Source of the DNA: Pelobates cultripes | Lineage: Eukaryota > Chordata > Amphibia > Anura > Pelobatidae | Direction: 5' to 3' | Length of the DNA stretch: 64,000 nt | NCBI GenBank assembly: GCA_933207985.1 | Contig: OW240918.1 | Span: 23,844,538-23,908,537, forward strand | Shown here: positions 46,747 through 59,150 of the stretch, piece after piece | How positions within the stretch are numbered: the stretch's first letter is position 1 | How the letters are laid out: the number at the start of each line of letters is the position of its first letter | Notes under the pieces: generated by a model | Database searches by the model: none | What the model was told of the DNA's origin: nothing | Seen by the model: only the letters and a program-made list of their open reading frames with translations | Made by a program: the position numbers and the translations under genes

Positions 46747-47253
46747 CTGACACTATAGTCACCAAAAGAACTTTAGCTTAATAAAGCAGTTTTGGTGTAT
46801 AGATCATGCCCCTACTGCTCAGTTCTCTGCCATTTAGGAGTTAAATCACTTTTTTCTGTCCATGCCCTGGCCACTCCTCCCCTGGTTGTGACTCACACAC
46901 ACAAAAGGGTTTATTTTTTGATCAGATGTTAACTTACTTTAGAAGTTTTAATGTCCCGCTCTGTAAATTTAACTTTAGTCGCACACAGGAGGCTCCTGCA
47001 AGGTCTTGTAGGCTATTATTGAAGGAGATAATACATTCTAAATTAAACACACTGTGCAATAAAGGAAGTTTAAACATTAGTTCTCACTTTACAGGAAGTG
47101 TTTAAGAAGACTGTGTAAGTCACATGCAGGGAGCTATGCCTGGGGCTATGTGAACAAAGTGATTTAACTCTTAAACGGTAGAAAATGAAGCGGTGAAACT
47201 TCACCAAAACTGCTTCATGAAGCTAGTCACTTTGTTGACTATAGTGTCCCTTT
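46747..47253. mobile_element. TTAA-type miniature element (decayed ends)
   Basis: TGACACTATAGTCACCAAAA on the left and GTTGACTATAGTGTCCCTTT on the right, with the body shared with 40187-40679 and 55816-56372 (CATTTAGGAGTTAAATCACT). The TTAA duplication has been lost. Confidence 0.7.
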
Positions 47254-49033
47254 GATACAATTTATCCCACATTATCTTCACGAAACCTCTACATGTGTCA
47301 AAACATTACCACGTCCACTTCGCTGGGCAGTGGAATAAGAATCATTAATTGATGGAGCACAGTGCCCTTACCATAATGTATGTGCAAGAAATCACTTGAG
47401 TGAGCTTTCACATTATTCAAAACTATTTAAAAACATAAGTACTCTTTTTTTTTTTTTTGGTATTGAAAAAATGGTCCGGAACACCATGTATTTATGAGTG
47501 TTCCTGTTGTGGTACCATTTTAGGTTACATTATGACCTAATGATGGCCATTTGTGTAAAACATCTTATTTAGAAAAATATATATTTACATACATATACAT
47601 ACAAACAGAATGCTGAAACATTCACTAATTATGCCTACCTCCCAACATTCCATCGGGGTGAATTGGGATGGATGGGTGGGGCCACAAGGGACAGCTATCA
47701 GGATCATGCTGAAGTACTCCCTGTATGGTCCTCGAGCCTGCTGCACAGCAAAAGTGCATCTAATCACGTGCTTGCACTGTGCTGCCCGGGGACAGTTCAC
47801 TTGTTCCCCCAGATGCAGGTCACCAGGAGACTGAAGCGGGACCATGGGACAGGACCACAACCCAAAATATACACTCAAAATGTAAATTTAGGCCAAATAG
47901 GTATACTGTGACTATAGCTGAGCTAGGGCATCTTTCAAAACTAACCGGCTCATTTACTAAGGTGAGAATTAAAAATGAATTCCAAGTGAACTTAAAACGT
48001 AAGACTTTACAATCACACTTTAGTGAATAAGTCTGTAAATGTTTCTTCATAAATGTTAAAATTTGGTGTTTACTTTGCCACTATGGAGCACTCAGCCCTT
48101 CACCCTTCCAAGATCAATAAATGAGTACCATCAATTGAGTAACAACAATAATTATTCAGCTGCCGATTCGGTTAATTCCGAGAGCATGCGCTGAAAAGGG
48201 CTTTGAGTCTCACTGTGTGAAAGAGAAAGTCCCTATATAAATACTAGGTATTATTACCAAAATAAAGAACTGACAAAATATTGTATCGTTTATTTGGAAA
48301 ACCAAACCTCTTTTTTTAAGCTCTGCAATTTGGGCCTAAAACTCCAATTTCCAATTTCAGTTCTGAACATTAAGTGAATAAACCCCAAAATTTGTCATTC
48401 TTTTCATTTTACACCAACAGTGTTTAACCTCCTTACCAGCCACGCTGAGTGTTTCTCAACCCAACACGCAACAAAGAAGGTGAAATGCCATATGATTTTA
48501 TACGATTGTGATATTTACAGCTGCTCCGACAGAAGCCGGGAAGCCATTAAACATTTAACAATTCTCCCTATGTTGATGCTTTGCACAGAGTGAGGCCTGC
48601 TTTCACAGCCTACGGAATAATTTGATTCAAATGCAACACAATCGCACAGGTAAAGATTAAAGTCGAACCCATACTTACTCCATGGGATACTGTTACATAT
48701 GAAAGCTAATTGATCCTCTTCAATTTGTAGAAAATAATATTCCCAGAAAAGCTTCCAAATTGCTTGAAAATCACACTAAGTATTCTGCTGGTTTTCAGGC
48801 GGAGAGCTTATTGTCAACATTACCTTCTCAACATCCCGTCCTTTCCCTGTTACATTGTGTCAAAAGGAGGGATAACCTAATGTGTTGTACCTCTAACTAC
48901 ACTGGAGTGGTATGTAAGCTAGTAAATAGAAATACAAAATGTATGCTTTGTTGCTGAGACCTTCAATTGAAACTGTAAAATCTCTGGAAATTATACCATT
49001 GAACGGGGCATTGAAAATAGCCTGTGACTAATG
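47254..49033 (-). other. CACNB4: CACNB4 5' intron segment
   Basis: Holds a CCTCCCAAC-type miniature element at about 47636-47835 and otherwise featureless AT-rich intron. Confidence 0.65.
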
Positions 49034-49037
49034 TTAA

Positions 49038-49618
49038 AGTGGCACTGTCACGTCATAATTACCTTTTTACAATCACTTACTCTTTTTCTCCTCTTTCCTA
49101 CTCTGTCTTTTTTTTCATTTGAAATCTATTTCTAACTAAAAACATTAGACAAAGTAGGGACTACTTTGTCATGTATTTTTTCTTTGTCTGACTTTCTTAA
49201 ACACTGAGTGGAGTTACAGTGTCAATCCTGACAGCCGTCACCAGTGTCACTCAGTGTCACGGGTCTATGGGATCCTCTGTACACCTCAATGCTGTATCAG
49301 TGACGTTAGCTACTGGCACCTAGAATTGCCAGAAGAAGACAGCGGCACTTGTGTGGGACAGGTTCAGTCAAGTAGAACTCAGTTTTCCCTGCCCCCCTCT
49401 CCACCAGCGGCAATGTCACCGTCTTATGGGAAAGCATTGCATTGGCTGGGATTGTAAATTCTGATGATCTCAGCCAAGATGGTGGTGCGGAGGCAGACCC
49501 GCATGGCGCTGGAATAAAGGTGACTTTTCACCCTTTTTAAGGGTGTCCACCTAAAATGGGTTTTAAACACAATAGTGACAGGAAAACACATTTGTAGTCC
49601 TGACATTATAGTGCTCCT
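49038..49618. mobile_element. TTAA-flanked miniature element
   Basis: Begins AGTGGCACTGTCACGTCA after TTAA (49034-49037) and ends TGACATTATAGTGCTCCT before TTAA (49619-49622). 581 bp. Its left end resembles that of the 2.7 kb element. Open frames within lack known domains. Confidence 0.75.
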
Positions 49619-49622
49619 TTAA

Positions 49623-50904
49623 TTTAGCTTTGGGTAAGTAAATATAATATGAATCGTGACTGTAGATTATATTCTCCATAGCTGGGTTGCCTTACAATAT
49701 GCTCACTCCAACCAATAACCTATGAAACCCTCTGAATTTGTTAAAGAGGCTGGTAGTAACGTTCTCCATTCCAATGTCCTTCCTGTTTAGAATTAACGAC
49801 AGCTCTATACAGAATTGTTGTCTTTAACTGAGTGTGACATTACATTTTGAAATAGCATGTTCAAAGACCAAATTAATAGTGACATAAGCTGTCTTTGGTC
49901 TTTAAAAGGTTAAATTAAACTTTTGGCAGGAAAGTGTTGTTTGTCCCCAACCTAGATGTCATTCACTATTTCCTGCCAATTTTAGCTACGTCCTACCCTC
50001 AATCCTGGTCACCCACCTTCATTCTGGAGCGGCTCCAAAGAACGTCTGCTATATGTCCCACTGATATCTACATATTGACATGACATATTTGTCATCTGCT
50101 TCTCACAAAGGTGACATAGTCTATTGTTGCTTCGTCATTTTGTTTCATTTGCTGTTTTTGGCTCCAACCATTAAAATGCTCCCAGGAACATCAGACTAAT
50201 TAGTGACTTCATCTCTTGTGTTTCTAACATAAAGTAAAGCTCCATAATGTGCTGATTCCAACAAAAGAAAGACAGAAACTATCAATGTAAAAAAATACAC
50301 GAATGCCTCCTATATACTTAAACAACACTCCATCCACAAACACCATTTTTGTGCAATTTACACCACTGGGCCTAATAATAATTTTTGCATGCTGATGCTT
50401 GTACATTTTGTGAAAGAAAAAAAACACAAACAAAACAAAAAATACCAAACTTTCTTTTTGTTGGTATGTATAGCTCCCTCATAATGCATATCATCAGCAA
50501 GGATGATATGCATTACGAGGGAGCTATACATAGCAACAGCTCCCTGAGAGTGGTAGTTTTGAAAGCAGATGACACCTGAACTACATGTCCCAGAAACCCA
50601 TGCTGTGCGCTGCTGCGCAGAACTGCACATTAACTTTTGCAATGCTGGGTTCGACATGCCCAAGAGTTCAGATTTTACAGACTTGAATAAGAGGCCAAGC
50701 TACTTGCTGATGAGATCAGAGCTCAAGACTGATGATTAATTTGTGTATATTTGCACTAAACTAATTCATTTTAAAAATGAGCACCGTTTTTATTTTTTTA
50801 TTACTTTATATCAGTTGGCTTGCATGTTTGTTTAGGCATTATCTATACAAGGGCTTACCATTCTGATTCCTATATTGCTAGCCAGACTTTATAAGTTACT
50901 GGGG
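49623..50904 (-). other. CACNB4: CACNB4 5' intron segment
   Basis: AT-rich intron with the hairpin at 50465-50532 and nearby AACTACATGTCCCAGAAACCC, a word common in amphibian hAT-type repeats. No exon seen. Confidence 0.65.
50465..50532. other. 68-nt near-perfect hairpin
   Basis: Left arm 50465-50495 (TATGTATAGCTCCCTCATAA...) and right arm 50502-50532 are complementary over 31 positions with a single G/A difference that still allows a wobble pair on one strand. The loop is six bases (AGCAAG). Confidence 0.85.
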
Positions 50905-52425
50905 GATACATGGAGCCGGAGGTTACATGGAATCATGAGGATACATGGAATCTGGAGGATACATGGAGTCTGGAGGATACATGGAGTCTGGTGGGTACAT
51001 GGAATCTGGTGGGTACATGGAATCTAGTGGGTACATAGAATCTGGAGGATACATGGAGTCTGGTGGGTACATGGAGTCTGGTGGGTACATAGAATCTGGA
51101 GGATACCTGGAGTCTGGAGGGTACATGAAGTCTGGAGGATACATGGAGTCTGGATGGTACATGGAATCTGGAGGATACATGGAATCTGGATGGTACATGG
51201 AGTCTGGAGGGCACATGGAGTCTGGAGGTTACTTGGGATCTGGAGGGTACATGGAGTCTGGAGGGCATGGAGTCTGGAGGTTACATGTAGTCTGGAGGTT
51301 ACATGTAGTCTGGAGGGTACATGGAGTCTGGAGGGCACATGGAGTCTGGTGGGTACATGGAATCTAGTGGGTACATAGAATCTGGAGGATACCTGGAGTC
51401 TGGAGGATTCATGGAGTCGGGTGGGTACATGGAGTCTGGTGGGTACATGGAGTCTGGATGGTACATGGAATCTGGATGGTATATGGAGTCTGGAGGGCAC
51501 ATGGAGTCTGGAGGTTACATGGAATCTGGTGGGTACGTAGAATCTGGAGGATACATGGAGTCTGAAGGGCACATGGAGTCTGGAGGGCACATGGAGTCTG
51601 GAGGGTACATGGAATTTGGAGGGTACATGGAATCTGGAGAATACATGGAATCTGGAGGGTACATGGAATCTGGTGGGTACATAGAATCTGGAGGATACAT
51701 GGAGTCTGGATGGTACATGGAATCTAGTGGGTACATAGAATCTGGAGGATACATGGAGTCTGGTGGGTACATAGAATCTGGAGGATACCTGGAGTCTGGA
51801 GGATACATGAAGTCTGGAGGATACATGGAGTCTGGATGGTACATGGAATCTGGAGGATACATGGAATCTGGATGGTACATGGAGTCTGGAGGGCACATGG
51901 AGTCTGGAGGATACATGGAGTCTGGAGTATAAATGGAATCTGGTGGCTACATAGAATCTGGAGGATACATGGAGTCTGGAGGATACATGGAGTCTGGTGG
52001 GTACATAGAATCTGGAGGATACCATGGAATCTGGAGGATACATGGAGTCTGGAGGGCATATGGAGTCTGGAGGTTACATGGAATCTGGAGGGTACATGGA
52101 ATCTGGTGGGTACGTAGAATCTGGAGGATACATGGAGTCTGAAGGGCACATTGAGTCTGGAGGATACATGGAGTCTGGAGTATAAATGGAATCTGGTGGC
52201 TACATAGAATCTGGAGGATACATGGAGTCTGGAGGATACATGGAGTCTGGTGGGTACATAGAATCTGGAGGATACCATGGAGTCTGGAGGATACATGGAG
52301 TCTGGAGTGTACATGGAATCTGGAGGGCACATGGAGTCTGGAGGTTACATGGAATCTGGAGTATACATGAAGTCTGGAGGGTACATGGAATTTGGAGGGT
52401 ACATGGAGACTGGAGGGTACATGGA
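50905..52425. repeat. 18-bp minisatellite, about 1.5 kb
   Basis: Roughly 84 copies of an 18-bp unit, GGATACATGGAGTCTGGA, with variants TGGGTACATAGAATCTGG, GGGCACATGGAGTCTGGA and TGGATGGTACATGGAATC. Because 18 is a multiple of three, frames stay open on both strands (MESGGY, IWRVHG, SRLHVP and PPDSMY repeats). I regard these as artefacts. Longer segments are themselves duplicated, for example 51925-52030 with 52180-52290, and about 51000-51230 with 51690-51930. Confidence 0.95.
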
Positions 52426-53385
52426 ACACTCACCAGGGATGAATTCCTACTTGCCAGGGCTACATGTTCACTCGCCAATGGTTAGTGGCAAGTTGCAATT
52501 TTGAGCCATGACGTATACAATGAATTAAAAAAGTCATTACTAGTCCGTCGAGCCCTATTTACCATTTCATATCAATAATTTCTATAAAAAAGAATCCAGA
52601 GTCCACAACAACTTGGAAAGTAAGGAATACCCTGTACTAAGTAGACCACTTATATATACTCCAATATTGGCCATTTATAAACTATTTTTCATAAATGCAA
52701 TCAACGTGCTTCTAAACAATTCAATTATATAAAAATAGTGAGTTTGTGAAAAACATTTTCAGGCAAAAGAGCATCTAATATTGAAATGGAATGTGTGAAG
52801 ATGATATAAACAAAATAAAAGCATTCCTACGTAGAATTGCCACAAATTGCTGCCCTCTCTCTATTCATCTTTCTGATTATCTTCCCTGCTTCGTGGTGCT
52901 TTGTTTGCAGTTTCAATAAATACAAGGTTGCGTGTTGCAGAACACATGGTACACGGCTGACAGCCTCCATCTCTCTTAGACAATAAGATTGAAACAGATA
53001 AAGAGTAATAAAGTACCCACAGTATTCCATGCTTTTCTGACTCCCACTCACTCAAGTGCCCAGAGAAAGCCAGCCCTATGTCCTAAGTATAGTGTGAAAT
53101 AGCCAACCAATGCCCACATATCCTCAAAATTGGCTAATAAAATGAGGCGTCAATGCAAACAAAATAAATACTGATATACAATTTTTTTTAAAAGTGAATG
53201 TAAAAATATATATAGATACACACAGACAATTAATATATAGAATCAATTTGAATAATTTCTTGTGGGTAATATTTTATTTTATTTTTAAGATTACTGTTGT
53301 AAGTATAATTGATGCTGTGTATATATATGTTTTTTACACATGTTTTATGTTTGTGGATGCTTTCCGCTTTGTCAACGAGCGGTGG
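52426..53385 (-). other. CACNB4: CACNB4 5' intron segment
   Basis: Plain AT-rich intron. Open frames around 52827-53055 have no recognisable domain. Confidence 0.65.
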
Positions 53386-53850
53386 AACGCATATTAGGTG
53401 GAACGCAAGGATGTGTATTCGGATCCGATCTGGAAGAGATGCTTGAGCCGCACTTCCGGTTGCGTCATACGGACGCACACGGAAGTACTACGCATAGACG
53501 AACCCGGAAGTGAGTTGCTAACTGGAGGACAACCTTCGGCGCGCCAAAACCGGACGGATTTAAAGCACATCATAGCCTTATGGACGATCATGCCTGCACA
53601 TAGAAGGACTTTCACCTTGTGCCCCTGAGGAAGTTCAAGGACGTTTGAATGAAACGCGTAGGGATGTTGTATAGTGTTTTAGAGTTTGTTTTATTGTTTT
53701 TTATTGTTTGCTGTGTTATGTTCCGGTTCCATTGATCATGTGATTGATCCTGTGATCCTGAGACTGGTTCATTTTATATGCCTGCTTGCCACTTCAATCT
53801 TGTAAGTGTGCCTTATAATTAAAGTGTTTATTTTATCAAGATACTCTGCA
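53386..53850 (+). repeat. GC-rich interspersed repeat with CTGAGGA...GAAACGCGT motif
   Basis: GC- and CpG-rich opening (CACTTCCGGTTGCGTCATAC, GGCGCGCCAAAACCGGACGG), then CCCCTGAGGAAGTTCAAGG, TTTGAATGAAACGCGTAGGG, and an AT-rich tail with ATTAAAGTGTTTATTTTATC. GAAACGCGT repeats of this build are common in amphibian genomes from memory; I cannot name the class. The CTGAGGA / GAAAC pair resembles a hammerhead ribozyme core. Confidence 0.55.
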
Positions 53851-54240
53851 CTATTATGCATTTTTGTTTCCTTCTATATATACCATGACATCTCACCAAT
53901 TTTGAGGTTTCCACCGTCTTTACGATATGCCTACAATCAATTTTGGTTTGTGAGTGTGAATAGCTATTTGTATTTCCACTCCTTTTTATTAAAACAGTAT
54001 TGCGCTATGTTTTTTCTGTTATTATTGTATTGTAGATTATTTCTTTTTCCACACACAGACAAGAGCCTACACAAAATGGGTTCTCTATCGTTAACAGCCA
54101 ATCATATTACTACGTTGCTTTTCCAGTTACTAAAGTGAGAGTTCAAAGTGAATGCAAACATAATTTAAAATTTCAGGCCAAAGTAGCTGATCTGAAAGCA
54201 TGGCCTTTTTATTAGATTAGCTAGTTTGGCCTTAAATTGT
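53851..54240 (-). other. CACNB4: CACNB4 5' intron segment
   Basis: About 390 bp of AT-rich intron between repeats. No exon seen. Confidence 0.6.
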
Positions 54241-54593
54241 AAAGGGAAACTATAGGCACCCAAACAACTATAGCTTAATAAGGCAGTTTTGGTGTATAGA
54301 TCATGCCCCTGCAGTCTCACTGCTCAATTCACTGGCATAAGAGATAAATCACTTTGTTTATACAGCCGCTATGCATGTGACTTGCAAATACTTCCTGTAA
54401 AGAGACATCTAATGTTTAAACTTCCTTTATTTCACATTCTGTTTAATGTATTATCTCCTGACCTGTTAATAGCCTTCTGAATTTTTCACAAAAGTGATAT
54501 AGCTCTTAAATGGAAATAATTAGTGAGAATGCAGGGACATGTCTATACATCCAAACTGCTCCATTAAGCTAAAGGTTTTTGATGCCTACAGTA
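54241..54593. mobile_element. TTAA-type miniature element, shortened copy
   Basis: AAAGGGAAACTATAGGCACC on the left, AGCTAAAGGTTTTTGATGCC on the right. Same family as 40187 and 55816 with internal loss. Confidence 0.6.
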
Positions 54594-55811
54594 AAAACAG
54601 TGAATGTCTGTATTAATTTTTTAAACAAGCTTATTTAGCAAAATATGTATTCACTAAACTCTGATTTGTTGCACATTAAAATTCAAATGACAAAATTAAG
54701 GTTAAAATAGCCAAGTTATAATTGTATCGGTTGGACAATTATTCAAACCAGCTGCTGCCTATTCAGATTTCAATTTGCTAATAGAATTTGGAGTTTAAAA
54801 AAATATATATGAGAAGGCACACACAAAGAGAGAAACACCCAAGTGCCTCCAGCACGGAGCAGACATTACACCAAATATCGATACAATAAATGACTGGGCA
54901 CCTTAGTAAATATCCAAGGCAGGTTTACTGAATTGTGAATGACGTTTTGGCTCACAAAATAATTTTTGTCAAGCTGAAACGTGGTTCACTATTATTTATG
55001 GAACCTTGCTTGAACCTTTTGGTCAGGATATGGGAGGATCCAGACCAAGATATAAATTAGCAATCTATCAAAACACACAGCGGAAAAGCATATTACCGGA
55101 CGTAAGGATGGCCAGACGTATTGCTCTGGATAGAGATAGACGTAATAGAACTAATTTAATAAAATCCAGACCAGGAGAAGAACACAAACCTAGATACCAA
55201 AAATGATCAGGCTAATCTCAGAGTCAGGGATGGACCACCATCTGGAACTGGAGTCAGAACAAGGACAAACTCATGGTCAGTAAAGGGCCAATTACATAAT
55301 AACTAGGAATAAACAAGGTTGGGGTCAAAAAAGTAGCCAGATCAGGAAGAGTAAACAAGGAACAGTGGTAAGACTCGCTTAAGGGCTATGAGAAACCACA
55401 AAAGGACACTAGTACAAAGAATGCAGGAGTATTCATAGGCTTTGCATCAGTTGGAGCCAGAATTATGCAACCACGGCTTAATATAAGTAACTCTGCATCT
55501 AAATTTCTGTGATTGTGCCCAAATTGGCACAGATGCATCAATATTAGAGGTAGGTCGCTAACTTGAATGCGTGAAAACTGGAATGAATACCCTGGGACCT
55601 TGGCAGAGATGACGCAGATCTATCAGAATTGGTGAGTGTCCTTGCACTTTTCCTAATGTGCCAAGTCCATTATTGTATAGATACAATTATTAGTTCAATG
55701 AATGTCCCTGTAAAGTGAATTTCAAAATGTAGTCAAAATTAACTGGATTAAAAAAAAAATAATAATCTCCAATTCAGCTGTTTTACAGTCAGCTATTTTC
55801 TTTCAGAGTTA
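54594..55811 (-). other. CACNB4: CACNB4 5' intron segment
   Basis: Includes an interspersed repeat at about 54815-55000 (ACACCCAAGTGCCTCCAGCA, AAGCTGAAACGTGGTTCAC). The open frame at 55006-55206 is Arg/Lys-rich and unrecognised. No exon seen. Confidence 0.6.
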
Positions 55812-55815
55812 TTAA

Positions 55816-56372
55816 AGGGACACTATAGTCACTTGAACAACTTTAGCTTAATGAAGCAGTTTTGGTGTATAGAACATGCCCCTGCAGCCTCACTGCTCAA
55901 TACTCATTTAGGAGTTAATTTAGGAGTTAAATCCCTTTGTTTATGAACCCTAGTCACACCTCCCTGCACGTGACTTGCACAACCTTCCATAAACACTTCC
56001 TGTAAAGAGTCATCTAAAGTTTATACTTTCTTTATTGCAAGTTCTGTTAAATTTAGCCTTTCTTATCCCCTGCTATGTTAATAGCTTGCTAAACCCTGCA
56101 AGAGCCTCCTATATGTGATTAAAGTTCGATTTACAGAGCAAGAGATAAAATAGTTTATGGTAAATTACATCTGATTGAAAGTGAAACCAGTTTTTTTCAT
56201 GCAGGCTGTATCAATCATAGCCAAGGGAGGTGTGGCAATGGCTGCATAAACAGAAACAAAGTGATTTAACTCCTAAATGGCAGTGAATTGAGCAGTAAAA
56301 CCGGAGAGGCATGATCTATATACTAAAACTGCTTCATTAACCTAAAGTTGTTTAGGTGACTACAGTGTTCCT
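55816..56372. mobile_element. TTAA-flanked miniature element
   Basis: AGGGACACTATAGTCACTTG after TTAA (55812-55815); GGTGACTACAGTGTTCCT before TTAA (56373-56376). The clearest full-length copy of this family in the window, 557 bp, with both ends and duplications intact and a local AGGAGTTAATTT duplication. Confidence 0.85.
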
Positions 56373-56376
56373 TTAA

Positions 56377-58196
56377 TGTTTGGAAATGAAGCAACAAAAG
56401 TTGCTTCTTACTAAAACATTAAATATGCCACCGATATGTATTCCATGGAAACACACACCTTGTATCTTCAATGAGAAAGCTCTTGCAGAAATTGTTAAAG
56501 TCTACAGTTCATTACATCTTGCTAAATGTATTACACTGTATGTGAGCACACTCAGAAAATCTCAATCAAGGTTATTCACTAGCAAGTGAATTTGGAGAAT
56601 TTGACATTTAAGGTGAAAATGGCTGAAGAGGATAAATTCTGCAAATCAAGTAATCAGCCATCACAGTTGTTTTGCCTCAAGAAGGTTGCTCCAAGCATAT
56701 TAACCATTAAAGACGTGAGCTTGTAGGGCTGGGGTGCATGCTTGGTGATAGTTTCACAGGAGGCAGGTGGTCGGACGTAGAATCAACCCTTCACATCAAT
56801 TATCTGTAAGTTCTGGCTGGAGCTGTCGTGGTCCACAGTTGGTCTCTGACTCACTCTCCATACACAATTCTTCTGAAGATGAACAACATGTTGGCTATCA
56901 GATACATCAACCATCTAGGTGGCACGAAAACCATTAAAGCCCGCTGTAGTGGTTATCATAATTCCCAGCTAATAGGGCAAACCATTTTGCAAAAGTTTGC
57001 CCCATTACCTAGATTCTACCCGTGTCAAGTCTCTTCCAATGTCAGGTGACGCAGAAGCCATATTCTGATTATGGTTGTCATTCATTAGTTGAGAGCATCA
57101 TCTGAGCCAATGAAAGACCCTCTGTGCAAGTAATATGCAGAGAAATCAGATTAGCCAGCCCGGAACTCTCTTTTTTAGCTTTCATAAATGAAAATTATAT
57201 ATATCTGATAGAATTTAGTCCTGATTTACCGCTTTTCTTTGTGCTATGGAGTCCAGTGGAATTCTTGCCTATTGATAAACTACAAAGTAACTTAATTGCT
57301 ATGAGAGTATCGCACGTCACTAAACTGAGAACTGAATTCATACTAAACTCAGCTCCTCCACAATTTGGAAAAAAATGCATTAACAAAAAATTATCTCAAT
57401 TTAGGTGTTTCTTTTTTAAATAAAAAAATGTCTCCCAAATGAGGCTCTCGTTACCTTTTGATTTGTGTAGATAAAAATCTTTGCAACCCATTCATAATAT
57501 GCAGCAATGCAGAACTTTATGTGGCTTTTAAAAAAAAAAAATACTAATTTATATACTTTAAATGATTCGGTTTTGTGTAGTGATACTGATATAAGACATA
57601 ATGTTACGCTACAATAGCAGTGGTTTGATTTAAAGGGAAAAAAATGTTAAAAAATGTGTTTGATACATTTTGTGCATCTTTGCATTCATTGTAGGATTTT
57701 GTTGTTCCTAATGCAGTGCATTCACTGTAGGGTTTGTTTTTTTCACGCCTGCATAATGACATGTCTCCATCTACCAGAGAAAGAAATCTTTTGGGGGTTA
57801 CTTACTAAACAGTGAATTTTAATAAAATAAAATGAAAATTTGGACAATATTTCACAGAATGAAATAGCAACGCAAAAGAATATTTTTTTTTATGTCCAAT
57901 CCGCTACATTGGTATAAAAAAATATAATTTGGTTTTCAATTCTCCGCAGTTTGCTATTTAGAAAACACTGTATTTTTTCTCGTCCCACATATCTCTTCCT
58001 TCACTTCATCCACATTAATCATTTGGTCCACTGGGAGTTTTAGCAAAAAGAAAATCAAATGTTTTTTCAAGCTAAACAATACATAGTGAAGCAAATGTAC
58101 ACTATTCCTGGAATACAACACATTCCCCTCCTTTGCTCTTAAAATTAGTGTTTCACACATGCTTTTTTTTTTATTTAGTTGAGTACCTATTCTGTT
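56377..58196 (-). other. CACNB4: CACNB4 5' intron segment
   Basis: About 1.8 kb of AT-rich intron. The 99-codon frame at 57124-57423 has no motif I recognise and no flanking splice logic. Nothing else seen. Confidence 0.6.
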
Positions 58197-58274
58197 AACC
58201 CCTTAAGGACCAAACTTCTGGAATAAAAGGGAATCATGACATGTCACACATGTCATGTGTCCTTAAGGGGTTAA
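58197..58274. repeat. CCTTAAGG-type palindromic miniature repeat
   Basis: Best copy: AACCCCTTAAGGACCAAAC on the left, GTCCTTAAGGGGTTAA on the right, inner ATGACATGT / ACATGTCAT. About 78 bp, nearly a perfect foldback. Confidence 0.9.
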
Positions 58275-58639
58275 AGTAATAGCACTTTTTATCTTTCTAT
58301 TGATTTTTTTAAAAAAAGCCCCTGTTTGTATCTCATTCTGTAAGTTTTATATTATTATTATCATCATTACAATTAAATATCGTTCAAAAACAATACACTA
58401 ATTTACATTATTCAAGGGATTCTCTAAGCACCACAACCACTACAGCTTATTGTAGTGCTTATAGTGTTATGAGGCTATGGGCAACAGTCCCTGATTTTCT
58501 ATGAAACTGTGTTGGAGTGGTCAGTTGCACAAATAATGCAGACATTATATTACTATCGATATTATCAAGTGAAAATCTATCCAAGTTTGCATGGTAATAA
58601 CACAGTAAAGGAGTAGAGTATATTTAAAAGAAGAAAAAC

Positions 58640-58860
58640 TACAACAACAAGAGGACATAGTCTTAAATTAGAGGGGCAGAGGTTTAAACATAATTTTAGG
58701 AAGTATTACTTTACTGAGGGGGTAGTGGATGCATGGAATAGCCTTCCAGCTGAAGTGGTAGAGGTTAACACAGTGAAGGAGTTTAAGCATGCGTGGGATA
58801 GGCATAAGGCTATCCTAACTATAAGATAAGGCCAGGGACTAATGAAAGTATTTAGAAAAC
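58640..58860 (+). pseudogene. CR1-like LINE ORF2 C-terminal fragment
   Basis: Plus-strand reading gives RGHSLKLEGQRFKHNFRKYY, FTEGVVDAWNSLPAEVVEVN and TVKEFKHAWDRHKAIL, the conserved end of CR1/L2-type ORF2. It is open over about 60 codons, longer than at 10106-10560. The remainder of the LINE is absent. Confidence 0.7.
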
Positions 58861-59150
58861 TTTTAGCAAACAAAACCAGATGTTAGATAACTAAATGCAT
58901 TTTTAATTATTTTTAGCTGCAAGTGTGATGATTAGTAAACAACCTCCTCCCCCCCCCCCACCCATATACCATATATCTTATCTGAGCCTCCGCAAAGTAC
59001 AGTAGGCATAAAAGGGCACATCTAACACTTTTGTAAGGAAATGCTAGAGTATAGTGAAAACCTTTTGCTAAAAATTTTTTTTTTTTAAATGGTGAATGCC
59101 TCTGCCTTTTTAATGGATAGCCTGCAAAACAATCATTATAATAATCTTAA

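Noticed and set aside
51024..52043. 339-codon open frame on the minus strand (SRLHVP repeats)
   Set aside because: It is entirely made of the 18-bp minisatellite, whose length is a multiple of three. Similar frames are open on the other strand too. No start context, splice logic or non-repeat sequence supports a protein.
50905..52425. CRISPR-like array
   Set aside because: Units are directly adjacent with no spacers, and the locus is an intron of a vertebrate gene.
55006..55206. 66-codon Arg/Lys-rich frame
   Set aside because: No known domain; it lies next to dispersed repeat sequence.
57124..57423. 99-codon frame as a small gene
   Set aside because: No known motif, AT-rich chance frame, no splice or promoter evidence.
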